A program made the translations under genes and the position numbers. Below, piece after piece: positions 42,401 through 53,812 of a stretch of 64,000 bases of DNA. This stretch comes from Ooceraea biroi (Eukaryota; Arthropoda; Insecta; Hymenoptera; Formicidae). Location of the stretch: contig NC_039510.1 of the NCBI RefSeq assembly GCF_003672135.1, forward strand, positions 13,020,001-13,084,000. The letters run 5' to 3'. The notes below the pieces were generated by a model. That model was given only the letters and a program-made list of their open reading frames with translations. It searched no databases and had not been told where the DNA came from. The number at the start of each line of letters is the position of its first letter. Positions within the stretch are counted from its first letter, which is position 1.

Positions 42401-45326
42401 CGTTTCATTGCGGACGCAATTATCTTGTAAAGAATAATACACGTCAACAACCGCAATCGTTAAAAACGGTACAGTACCGCGGAAATTGAAGCAATTTACA
42501 AATTACACACGATGCATCCAAGAATTTCTATTAATCAATCCGCGCGTGAGGTTGGGCGTTCGAAAAGCGGACGTCTCTATCGGCAACATCCTGTTAGACG
42601 TTCTCCCTGAAAGCGGTGCGAAACCAGTTTCGTTTGATTACGCTATTGGGGCCCCCGTGAATGTGCGTGAACGTTGCACAAGGTGGAGCGCACAAGGCGA
42701 GAGAAAGAGAGGGGAAATCCCAGGGAAAGAGAGAAAGAGCGAGAAGAAGGAAAGGGAGAGAGCATGGGCTCGCATGGTGCTCGGTAGTAATTATTAACCC
42801 GCAGTGACTCACTAGGTTGAGGACCTTTATGATCCACGCTAATGGCTCCGCCACTCGAAGCACCCGGAGTCGAGCATAGCGTGGATGCGGGTGTACACGC
42901 GCGTGTATGCGTGCGCATTTATGGCTCTCGGCCACGCAAATCTCGTTGCGCGTTCCTCCATGTCTGAAAAGCCTCGACCTACCCTTCTTTTCTCTTTGGC
43001 AAGAAGAGCGTTAGTCACGAAGGCGAGCGAGCGTTCATGCTTTTAATGGATTTCTTGAATTAGGAGCGAACAGAACGCGCGCTAACAAATCGACGAATCA
43101 ATCCTCATCTTATTTTTTGTTTTTACACATCGTCATGCAATCTCGGAAATATATCGTTATTTTTGGCGCCGCCCCCAGCGTAATTACTCACCAGCCAAAT
43201 TACGGGAGTACAGAATTGTTGGAATCGTCCGGGCACGCGCGCACGCGCGTACACGCATGGCCGGCCATAGCTGTTTGCCGAGAAATTGAGTTATGATTTA
43301 TATCCAACTAGCTACTATAATACTGAATTGCATGCGTGTGACCCGAGCGAAATTATAGTGAATTTATTTGAGCTAAATTGGGTCGATTAACACTATCTGC
43401 AGTAATTTCTCGCTACGTGACAAATAGGAAGAAAATTTTAATCTGTAGTGCCCTGTACGTGCACTTAAACACTTTAAACTGATCGTAAGAAATTTCCCAG
43501 ACATGTTTAAAATGTGTAAAGAGAAACATTGGAGGTATAATTGTACTGCAATGTAAAGCGGTATAACTGGTAAATTAACATTCTTCTTTTTCGCAGGAGG
43601 GCTCGTATAAAATTCATCGGGAAATGGTGCACGTTAAATTCCTGCATCGTCACGAGACACTTACGACCCTCCCAAGGTACTGGTCGCCAATTTGAAGGGA
43701 CATAAAACGTCCCCATCGAGAGTCAGAACCTGAATCCTGCACAAACCCGTATCCTTCCCGGCTACGTGAAAAATATGTTAGTCGTAAGAGAGCGCGGAAA
43801 CCAGTTTCTCAGCCGGGACATCTGCGCAATAATGGCGGCGTTAAAGCGCGCCGAGCAGAGACCCATCATCCGATCGCGACGGACCGGAGGAGCGTATTCA
43901 CGTTCATGATCTCATTGAATCGTCGATTCTGACCTCACTGCTGCTGTAGCGCCACGTCTCGCGCGTTCTATTGTAACGACTTATTATAGCCATTACTACG
44001 TCCCATTATACGACCGGCGGTTGGCGATCGTGCAGGGTGGCTGATTTGACCGCGGGGACACATTCCTGCGATTGGACGACGGACGACGTCAGAGAGTCAG
44101 TGACCCGATTAGAGCGCGCGACAGGAAATAGGAAGTTATCGTAATACGTGCCGCCTGTTCTTCGCCGAGAGGCAAAGCCGGCTCGAGTCGACCTCTCGAA
44201 ACCGCGTGGAATTATAATAATTCGCCACTCGGCGCGCGATACTTCCGCAATGAGACTTCTGCGATGGAAGCGAATCCTTTTCTTACGGATTTACTAATGT
44301 TATTGAAACAAGATTATAGCAAAAGTAGGGAATACCTAATCAAATTTTCAATGATTTTCGATTAAAAGGAATGAGAATTTCTAGAATATCTAGTTAGCTT
44401 CAAGAATATAAATGCGCAATGAGATCCTTTCAATCTAATTGCAAACAAAGTCTACTTTGAAAGGAGAGTTAAAATGGAGATTCGACTGTCGGAGCAATTA
44501 ACGCTAAAAATGGAAAGATCGTGATGAATTACGATCCCTTCATCATGTACCTGCCAACGTCGAGTTCGAATTTGTCAAAGAATCTGCGGTTGAAAGCGCA
44601 TCCGGCGCAGTGGTACGGTATGCTGCATAGACAATACGGTACAGAGAGCACCTTCTGACACATTGTCGATCAATCGGTCGCGAGAGCGTTCGTGAACATG
44701 CATCCGATTTCGGTCCTTTGACGGGCCCGGTGGTATGGCCGGTTTGCCACAAATGCACGAAATTTTCCCGGGGCCACTGCTCACCTATCGATACGCAAAT
44801 CCGAATGCTCTATGATGTCACAGCCACGCCGCTTGCAATTTGCGAAATAACCAGGCGTTTTGCAGCGTCGAACTAAACGAGCGCTGAAAGCATTTTCATT
44901 CACGTCAACGTGCGACGTAGTCCTGTTCACTCGCATTGTGCGCCCTGACAGCTGCTCGGTTAATTATCTCATTTTTATATAATTAATTAGTCCCGGGAAA
45001 ACGTGCATCATTTGACGTGATCCGCGTGTTTTGTCAGATACGGAACAGCGGCAGAAAAATTGTCGAAATGCTGACGATTCGATGAAATCGTTCGCAATCA
45101 GAAATCGCTTGCAGGATTGTCGCTTCATTACGACACGTATTATAATTATAATGCCTTTTATACGTTTCCGATGCGGCATAAATACAGTTTTAACAAAGAA
45201 ATAGCACATTTCCTCGAAAACAATACAAAATACAAAAATATGAATTTCTATTATGCATAAGAAATAAACGGCAACTTTTTCATCACCACAATGCATTATC
45301 CACATCCAACAATACTACTATGTACG

Positions 45327-45342
45327 ATTTATATATATAAAT
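45327..45342. repeat. 16-bp perfect AT palindrome
   Basis: ATTTATATATATAAAT is its own reverse complement. It lies 30 bp before the stem-loop at 45372-45457. Such AT palindromes occur by chance in AT-rich DNA. Confidence 0.5.
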
Positions 45343-45371
45343 ACGCATCAAACTTCTTGCGTATCTTCCGA

Positions 45372-45457
45372 AGTATCCAGGTAGAAACTTCTGCCCGAAA
45401 CAATACTACGATGTGAGAAGTTTCATCGGAGTCGCAGAAGCTTCGACCTTGGATACT
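45372..45457. ncRNA. Candidate pre-miRNA-like stem-loop
   Basis: The two arms pair as AGTATCCA (45372-45379) with TGGATACT (45450-45457), then GGT with ACC past a one-base bulge, then GAAACTTCTGC (45384-45394) with GCAGAAGCTTC (45434-45444) with a single mismatch. A further five-pair helix (GAAAC 45397-45401 with GTTTC 45420-45424) caps it. Total size is 86 nt with about 21 pairs in the basal stem, close to the shape of an insect miRNA precursor. I do not recognise either arm as a known miRNA, and the strand is undetermined. It could be a chance inverted repeat. Confidence 0.35.
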
Positions 45458-45558
45458 CGAAATGTTCAATCAAGAAGTTCCCGCGTGTCGCGAGGCTGAC
45501 TTATGGCTCGTTTGTTACGACGATTACGTACCGAAGCAAGCAGACAGACGTTACATCA

Positions 45559-45592
45559 TTCTTCTCTTCTTCTTCTTCTTCTCCTTCTCTAT
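45559..45592 (+). repeat. (TTC)n pyrimidine repeat
   Basis: Imperfect CTT/TTC run that gives poly-Phe/Ser-like translations. Non-coding. Confidence 0.7.
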
Positions 45593-46309
45593 CTCACTGC
45601 TCATGTACTACCAAGCCCATTGCTTCACTGGATTTACTGTTAGCACGGCCCACGTTCGCCTCGATTCCCGTGTGCGACATGCGTGTACACACGCACACAT
45701 ACACGCACACGCATACGCACAATCGAATACATTAATAATACGCCCGCCGCGTCTGTATTCGCGAGTATGTTTCATTACGCGTGACTCACCAGTTCTTTTC
45801 GTTTTCTTTGCGTGCGCAGAGCGCCGTGAACCATACAATTAATTACGTAAACAAAAAAGCGCGCTACTCAGGTATTACAGGGAAATCTTGCCGTTAAATA
45901 TAAGCGCTTCGGACACCGCTAATGCACCCGACTGTACACGAATTCCGGCTGGAAAGCGAGTAGTGGCACATAACTCGAGACTAATGTGCGAGCGCGTATG
46001 TGTGTTCGATAGTTTGTACGTGAGCGAGCCCGTGAATGTGCATCTGCAAGACCGAATGGCACATAGGCGTCAGATCACGCAATATCAAAACTTCAAGATA
46101 CTTTATTTTATTTTAAAAGAAGAGAGAAGAAACTCTTACAAATTTATGTATCGAGAATTGATATTAGTGTAAGGACAAGCTTAACAATAATGACATGACA
46201 TAAACGATTTACAATTAATTAAAACAGACTAAACACAGATTAAACAAATTAAAACATATGGGAAATAACGAAATGAATGAACCAAAGTAATAAAAAAGTA
46301 AACACTATA

Positions 46310-46460
46310 CAGGGTGTCCCGGGTTTTAACCGACAAACTGCGGGAGCATATTCTACTAGTGGAAATAAGAAAAAATTCTTATATCGAGTTTGCTTAGAAA
46401 TGCTTTATTACAAAGTTATAAACCAATATTGAAAAAAAATATGAGATAAGTAACAACGGA
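46310..46460 (+). repeat. Left terminal inverted repeat of the transposon
   Basis: 151 bp starting CAGGGTGTCC, matching the reverse complement of 46920-47070 with few differences (for example in the A-rich stretch near 46432-46440). The shared sequence ends at GTAACAACGGA on both arms, after which they diverge abruptly. Confidence 0.93.
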
Positions 46461-46496
46461 TTTTTTCACAAAAATAAAAATTATGTACGCAATGAT

Positions 46497-46764
46497 TTAG
46501 TGACGCATTTCAAAATGTTGTCCTTGCACATCGACACAAGCTAGATATCGACGGAGTACAGAATTTGTTACAGTACGACATTCCTGAAAATTTTGTTGCA
46601 TCTCAGTAACTGAATTAGTAATTCGTTGCTTTAAATCTATCTGGTACTCTCCTGTTAGGAAATCTACGTTGATACTCTCGTACGGCAGCTCGTGCATTTC
46701 CGTCACAGAATCCGTACACGAAATGAATATCAGTGTATTCCTCATTTGAAAACACTTTTGGCAT
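46497..46764 (-). pseudogene. Transposase remnant: DUF4817 N-terminus joined to C-terminal tail
   Basis: The frame opens at ATG 46764-46762 with MPKVFSNEEYTDIHFVYGF and continues to NRRVPDR, the conserved N-terminal helix-turn-helix-like DUF4817 motif of insect mariner-like transposases. Near 46635-46650 the family-like sequence continues one frame away as DLKQRITNSV and ends ACVDVQGQHFE before a TAA at 46499-46497. This resembles the usual C-terminal end, in which a Cys, an xxVxGxHFE motif and the stop occur in that order. The catalytic middle, several hundred residues in complete relatives, is absent. The original frame instead runs on to a stop at 46615. It is broken by deletion and frameshift and cannot encode an active enzyme. 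Confidence 0.85.
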
Positions 46765-46919
46765 TCTGATAGTAATTGCTAGTTCACACGACGATTGAAA
46801 TCTAACAGCTACTGTTGTGAAAGTAACAATCATACTGAATCGTTTCAACATAGTGAACATGAATACATGTGAATACACGTAACATAAACGTCTTCGACCT
46901 TCCAAATTCTACACTATGT

Positions 46920-47070
46920 TCCGTTGTTACTTATCTCATATTTCTTTTGAATATTGGTTTATAACTTTGTAATAAAGCATTTCTAAGCAAACTCGATATA
47001 AGAATTTTTTCTTATTTCCACTAGTAGAATATGCTCCCGCAGTTTGTCGGTTAAAACCCGGGACACCCTG
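46920..47070 (-). repeat. Right terminal inverted repeat of the transposon
   Basis: Mirror of the left arm, ending GGACACCCTG just before TA. The near-identity over about 150 bp is unusual for a small element and would let the single strand form a long hairpin. Confidence 0.93.
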
Positions 47071-49160
47071 TATAGTTCCAAGAGAAATTTGATTTTTGCA
47101 TCCTTTTCGAGAAGACTCCTCGTGTTTCGCGCGACTCCGAACGGACATTGCTCTTAATATCTCGACATGGGGGACGCGAGTCTTAATCCCACGCCATTGC
47201 ATTGATAGATAGCGACGGAGAGGAAGATATCAGGAGATATAGGGACGTCCGACGGTGTGCGTGCGTGCATGCGTGCGCGGAGTCACGTACGTGCACGTAC
47301 ATACACGATCGATGCGCGGGTGAGCTCATCGTGGACAGATTTCGCGCGTCTGTGTGTGCATGACGGGCGTGTAAACTGCCGGCGAGCTGATGGACGTGTG
47401 CCACGTGAACTGCATAATGAACAGTGATCATCGCCCGTACCTCGCCTACTCGGACGAGGCGCTGTACGCGGCCCTGGTGGGAAGATAACGCGATGACCTC
47501 GAGATAAATTGGTCGCTCGCGATGCTCGTTGCTGATCGAGTCTGTCAGGACGAATGATCGACCCCAAGACAGTCGGCCACACATCGGTCAGCGAAGAAGT
47601 ATAGGATCAATCGTTTATCACGCCTTACGATCGTTCCGTTCGATGTGCAATGCACATTTCGATACTGTTGCATTGGGGCATCGATTCCGAAGTGCGCTTT
47701 GCGCACGAGCGCACGCGGGCCATCGTGTGCATGCGTGTATGTGTGGTCCACAGGTTCACGGCATAGGAAAGTCAGTTGTATGAATTTAATTCATTCAAGC
47801 GGTTCTGCACGTTATTATTATCTGCTAAAAATAGGCTAGATCTGACTAAATGATTTAGTAATGTTCCATCATTCGCGCATTTCTTCCATACTGCCGTGTT
47901 TAAGTGTACCGTAAACGGCGTTCGTAGATAAGATAAAATCGAGCAGAGTGCGCGCCAGGATTAATCGCGAAATCCGCAGAGAGACGTCCGTGTGATATAC
48001 ACGATGGCCTTGGGCGAGGAGTGCATGCTACGAATGAAAGGTGCTTACGAGACTTTCGATTCGGCGACGAAACTGGGTGAACCGTGAGATATCCAGGCAC
48101 GATTCAGAATCACGTGACGTAATCCGGAGGAGTTAAAGGCACCCGGGACGAGATTTATTTCCTTCTAAACTTGTTTTACGCACCTTCGGAGAACGCAGCC
48201 GTCCGTGCGCGACCGCAAAAGCGACAACCGTCGTCCTCGAGATAAATCGGTACCAGCGGATACGAGACGGTTTTTACGAGGCATTCCAGATCATAGACAC
48301 GAAGCTATGCACAATCGGTTACTCGAGAAATGATAATAATAGCGCGGTGACTTAACTGCTCACGATAAAGTTGCGTTATCAGTTGACAGTTGTGCGACAT
48401 TAAGCTTAGATGTCAAAATAGCTATGTGCCAATTAATAGGTGGTCGATAATAATAGCCATCATTAGTACAAATACTAACCAAGATAATGTACGTTAATAA
48501 ATCAAGATATTAATATGTAATAACAATTTTATACGCATTTTCGCATTCATGATTATGCATTGCATTGTAACACCATCATCTTTTAATTGATACAATTTGT
48601 TTAATCAGTCGTTCGATCAGTTGAAATGAAACCGATTAAATTAAGCTATTATTTAATTGCAACTTTGCTAATGCACGTTTAAAAATTCATTTGTCATATG
48701 TTTATATATTTAAGCAGATATTGAGGTACTAAAAACATTTTTTTTATTCAGTGAAGATATTACAGATCTCTCTCGGTATTCTAAACTATTATATATTTGT
48801 ACATTTATTCCATTATTTCAATTTCGAATGATTGAGATCCATCATATTTGTGACGTCGTGGCTAAAATACACATGTGAAGACACATCAAGTCCTCCTCTA
48901 TTGTAAACGCCATTATACGATATCTCGATGCGGACACGCGAATCTCGAACAAAATGAGTACCCAGGACATATTTTTATAGCTTCCTGCCGCGCGTGCATT
49001 CCTGCTCGTCCTTTTCTTCTCCTCGCTCCTCCGTACCGGTTAATAAACGGTCTCGAATGAGGCCGCGGAGGGAGAAGGTTAAAGAGCAGGCGGAGAGGCA
49101 AGAGTGATCCGCAAGGAGAATCAGGGGGAGGCAGAAGGTAAAAGAAGAGGAGTGCGCAAA

Positions 49161-49182
49161 GAGGAGGAGGAGGAGGAGGAGA
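49161..49182 (+). repeat. (GAG)n trinucleotide repeat
   Basis: About seven GAG/AGG units. A second purine run of GA and GAAA units follows at about 49321-49361. Confidence 0.75.
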
Positions 49183-51686
49183 GATAAAAAAGAAGCCGCG
49201 CGTGACCTTGTACCCAAATGCCAGTTTCTGTTGCCGCGGTCGGCGGCCAGTCGATTACCTCTCTCAGGCTTGCATAAGCGTTAAATCGCGGTCGTTACAC
49301 GGAGATCGAGGAGCCACCAAGAGAGGAGAAAGAAAAAGAGAAAGAGAAAGAGAGAGAGAGAGGGAGCATGTAATTGGACGTATTTGGAGCAGAATAACAG
49401 CGCGGCTGTTCACTAGGATCGCCTTCTAAGGGAAAAAAGGCTAAATTACCAGCGAACCCTCCGATGATCCGCGTCAGTTTCAGCCCGAAGGCGCACCGAT
49501 AATCAGGAATAGCGAGCTGATGCTAAAAGAGAAGCGATGAAAGACGTAATAATAACGCGAGTGTCAGATATTTCTGCACCCAATTGTAGAGAAACATTTT
49601 TTCCCATTTATACGCGATGTCGCTGACCAGCAATTGGCTGGCATTTCTTGTTGCAGGAAGTTCCGGAAAGCTTCAAGGCGGCACGGATATTGGCGAGGTT
49701 CGCGTGATATTGGCGAAGGCGGCATCGTGTTTCGCAACGTCGCGTCGACGCGTCGATCTCACCGCCGTCGATCCGTATCTCCGCTTTATCGAGTTTCCAA
49801 TTTCGCCTGTTCGTTACACGTAACGAGCGATTACTTCTCCCGGCAAGCTCCGTAACGGTATCCCTCACCGATATCCCGGGCGAATTTGCTCTTTAATTTG
49901 TCGATAGCTCTCACAAAAGCCCGATAACCCGCTAACGCCCGCTTCGTTAACGAACACGGCGCTAGCTCGCAACATTATCTTCCTAACGACATAATGTGGT
50001 TAGATGTGCTGTTTCAGCTGGTGGGATACTCCTCGATATCTTGGGGCTTGAAAAAGTTCATCCTTTCCCGTTCATGCTCGCCGTTGCCTTGGTAACATGG
50101 CGCGTTGTTTTCCGAAATGAATGTTAAAATTTACATCATTATGCGGTTCTGTGATGTACTTTTTATGAGGTCGGCTTGTCGGTGGACCCTCGTGTTACTT
50201 TTTGTCGACTAATTTCTGGTGAATAGGGCCGACATCATCCTTTCTCGGAACGGGACTAATCTCGTCTGCACGGGATTAATCTCAGTCGTTCCTTTGTATT
50301 CGGGAACGCGTCCGAGGTCTCGCGTGACTCATCGTCGAGGCCAGGATCGGACAGAAAAAAGATGCATCGATCAATCAGGCTTTAATACCTCGTGATCGAG
50401 TGCTACCGGCTCTAGTGGGTTCTCGTCTTCTCTCTCTCACGAGATAGAGAGAAGGCAAGAACGCACAAGAACGTGGGATATCGATCGCGGAGGGATGGGC
50501 TGCGTAGTTAACCTTCGTTGCTACATGATGGTCATTAGGGTAACTCTATCTCTCTCAGCGCGCATCTTCCTTCTTTTTGCGACGCTCCCTTCGTAAGTTT
50601 GCTTGTTCCCCGGGAGAAAGGGAAAACCGACAACGCTCGCGGATGCTATCGGACAGCTTTGGCCTTGAAAATATCTCGGGGATGCGAAGGGTACGATTAA
50701 CTCGCCTGCCGGCAAACTGTTGCTTCGAATTTAGCCAGTTCAATTCCCACGGGAACACGCGCCGAGCCGCGCGTCCACAATTTTAAATTTGTTTCGTTGC
50801 ATAGATGAAAAATCAGCGAGCGCACAACAGAGAAGCGTAAGCCAAGTAATTTCCAAGTTGTCGCGCGATCTTTTTCACAGCTTGCGATTCGCTAATCTGT
50901 TTTGGACGATTTCGAACGTGCTGTACATTTCTATTTCTCCAACAATAATCCGCTTCTAATTTTGATAATTGTCATTCGATGTGATGATCTTCCTTCTCAC
51001 TTCTGTTACAGAGCACAGACAATCACTGGTAAAATGTACGATCTATTCGTGATAAAATAACGGAGATGACAGATTATTAAAAAGAAGCGCGGAGCACATG
51101 AGACAGTAAGCGTTTCTCTTTCTCCCGAAATAAACCGTGATCCGAAAAAGCGCGTCATAATGTAGCCGAGGTTCAACGTCACAAAAATACTCGGGAACGA
51201 TATTTAGAGCAACTTGGCACCGGCTTGATGCAATATATTGTCAAGTCGTCGCGCGTCCTATCCCGTCCTCCTTCCTCCTGTCCTCCCTACATTCCGAACA
51301 TGAGACAGCGGCAGACGATGTAGGAGGTCATCATCGTCGTCTAGTAGCCTGCCAATCCAAACCCTCTGCCGTCCCTTTCCGCCCGGGGCTCTCACGAGGA
51401 GAGCTTTAATATACCAGTCGTGTTACCCCGGTTCACGGACTATTAATTATTCCTACCTAGATGTTCGCTGAACTCGTCGCGTGGGTCGGGTCGCTGGATT
51501 TGTTACGAGGATTAGTTTCAGTGACGCGTTAATAAAAGCGAGCATGAGAGGATGAGAAAGAGAAAGAGGGAGAAAGACAACTTTCCCGTTATATCCGAGG
51601 AAGAAAATGATCATCAGGCGATCGTTCAATCAGATAGTGGAAGAGCCAAGGAGTAGAAAAATGCCTCATGGTCCAAGTTTGGCCTA

Positions 51687-51713
51687 AAAATGACGTGTCT
51701 GACGTCATTTTTC
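51687..51713. promoter_or_regulatory. CRE consensus within a perfect 11-bp inverted repeat
   Basis: AAAAATGACGT and its exact inverse ACGTCATTTTT are separated by five bases. The right half contains the full palindromic CREB/ATF consensus TGACGTCA (51700-51707). The site lies about 2.1 kb downstream of the large exon's donor in the inferred intron. Function is inferred from the motif only. Confidence 0.35.
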
Positions 51714-53803
51714 ACAAATAAAAATCATTTTTCACTTCTCGAGACATATTATACTTTCAGAATGTTTGATATTTTTATCAAAGACGAGTGAATGAATTAT
51801 TGTTCGAATTATTGCTGTTATTTTGTAAAAATTATTTTTTCACAGCTGCACGTTTGAATTATTCGCGAGCCGAAGTTTGTTGTAAGCTAGTTTTACTTTC
51901 AAACTTTCAAGAGTTACTTCGGTATACGACTTACAGCACACCACCTCTTTCAATCGATACGCCGATAAAATGAAACGGAGCATACGACCATTGACAGACA
52001 GGGAGTCATGGCCGACTATATTTCCATTGTTATTGATGTAAGAACGGTGGACATAACTTCTATACTTTGAAAAGCAACTTCTTGCACGTTCGTCAAACTT
52101 TGATTGTGGATAACTGAAAAATGGAACTGTCCGCGAAAAGAGTTTACTCTTACAGACCGAGCCGGCTTGTGACGGGAAATCAATACTTTCTTGTCCAACA
52201 GCCGACATAAAAACAAGTTTAATGCACATTTCCGCACTTGATCCAGCAAAAGAACTCGAATCATGAATCTTTATTTACTGCGACGTGACTAATCTATTTC
52301 AAATTAACTAGCGTAATTATAACAAATGTGCAAAAAGTCTTCACAATGCTACGACATGAAACAATTTTCCAAATTATCTTAAAAAACCGATTCAGTCGGA
52401 CTAATAAACGTTGAAAAAGTTACATGAGCATAATTTCAAAATTAATGCTTTGATTTCTCTATTCTTGCGAGTAAATATCCCACTCGTATGTATAAATCGG
52501 ACAGAGACCCACCGAGCGACATCGAAAGTTTTGGCGGGCGGCCTTCGACGAGGTCAAACGAGGTACAGCCGCGCGCACGGTCAGCGAGGTCATCGACACG
52601 TGCCGATCAGCGTCACCGTCACCGGGTCGGTAAGTGTTCCACCGGTTTATTTATACGAGCAGAAGAGCGACGGTTTCGGGTCACCGGCTCGTTGTCGGTG
52701 TACCGCGCGAGTGATGACTCGATTACTCGACCGAGCCTCGTCTCTATCGCGATAATCCGCCGGAAGTTGGAGGAGCGACTCGCAGCTGGCGCCCGGAAAC
52801 GCACGCAGATACACGTAGATACGCGCGCGCGTGTGCAATGTGGCCGCGTGGGTCCCGTCTCCGTCCGCCTCTTTCAACGATCCATCTCTCCTCCCGTCCT
52901 TCTACCATCGAGAAACGAGAATGGCAAGTACACTCGACGTAGTCACGCGAGAGCAGTCAAACAAAGAAAGTCCGACGGCTAGAAGCGACTGCGAGAAAGC
53001 GCCGAACGCAGCTGCCTCAACGGTCGGACATTCACTTCTCCGGGCAACAGTCTCGGTTCCCTCGAGGATTCACCGGCCGTCAGGCTGGACGTTTCATTGC
53101 GGAGACACGCGAGCGAGTAAATTACACTTGTGTTCCGACAAACATCACTTGTCTCGAGAATAATTGAAACGTTGAGAACGAAAGACAAAACGCTCCTCTC
53201 GAAGTGCGCGGCGGTGCGTTCTACTCGTGACATTTGCTTCAAGCGCTACCGGTACGTTCGAGATCATTCCCATGCCGAGGCGATTAGTTGAATCGAAAAA
53301 AGGCCGCGTGATTAACGTCGCAGATCGTGAACGACTCGAGCGTTGGCGGGGAAAGTGATTAAAACTCAGACGGGATCGTAATGCAGTCGCGATACCGTTT
53401 AAGTACATTATTACACGCGTATTTGAAATCGCGCATGCATGCGCCAGCGCTATTAATGGTGCGCGTAGTCGAGCGGAAAAGTAGCCGCGCTGGATCAATC
53501 GTTTATCGTATCGTTGTGTATCATATCCGTCGCAACCATCCATTGACCGAGTCGATTATACATACAACAGATGCAACACAGCGTGAAGCCTTTCACGGCG
53601 CCATCTATCTGCGTCCGGATCTACTTTCGATTCGAATATGGATTCCCAAGAACGTGTGTTGATCCTTCTTCATCAGCTCGCGCGTTTTTCGCGAGAGACG
53701 AATTAGTAGGCCTCAACTTTGTTGAGTCCCATCACGAGTCAGACGATACGCGAATTCGCAGGAAAAGTCCTATCAGGAAGGTGAAGATAATCAAGAATTA
53801 CAG

Positions 53804-53812
53804 ACTCACCGG
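53804..53812 (-). other. Splice donor at the end of the large exon
   Basis: The minus strand reads CCG|GTGAGT, a close match to the metazoan donor consensus, with the GT at 53809-53808. Reading on without splicing gives CGG TGA, so a stop follows at once. The exon leaves a split codon (CG plus the first base of the next exon), which gives Arg whatever that base is. Confidence 0.8.

Larger units (their letters stand above)
31781..46309. other. Non-coding stretch
   Basis: No supported gene. Two hairpins (32427-32458, 33447-33479), a purine-rich patch at 42690-42770, a CTT repeat and the stem-loop at 45372-45457 are the only structures noted. A 157-codon plus frame at 37105-37578 has no recognisable motif and is not called. 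Confidence 0.55.
46310..47070 (-). mobile_element. Internally deleted mariner-like (DUF4817-type) DNA transposon
   Basis: The 761-bp element begins CAGGGTGTCCCGGG and ends with its inverse. It is bounded by 151-bp terminal inverted repeats and has TA directly on each side (46308-46309 and 47071-47072), the target duplication expected of the Tc1/mariner superfamily. Between the repeats is a minus-strand transposase remnant with the N-terminal DUF4817-like motif and the C-terminal tail but no catalytic DDE/D core. The element is therefore non-autonomous, and could move only with a transposase supplied elsewhere. The two arms differ at only a few positions, which suggests fairly recent insertion. 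The assignment rests on the protein motif, repeat structure and TA flanks. Confidence 0.9.
47071..53809 (-). other. Inferred intron downstream of the large exon, no exon found
   Basis: By the donor at 53809-53804 this is transcribed minus-strand intron, reaching at least to the next exon, which I could not locate. The region is ordinary mixed-composition DNA with GA/GAG repeats near 49161-49361 and a CRE-containing palindrome at 51687-51713. Confidence 0.5.
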
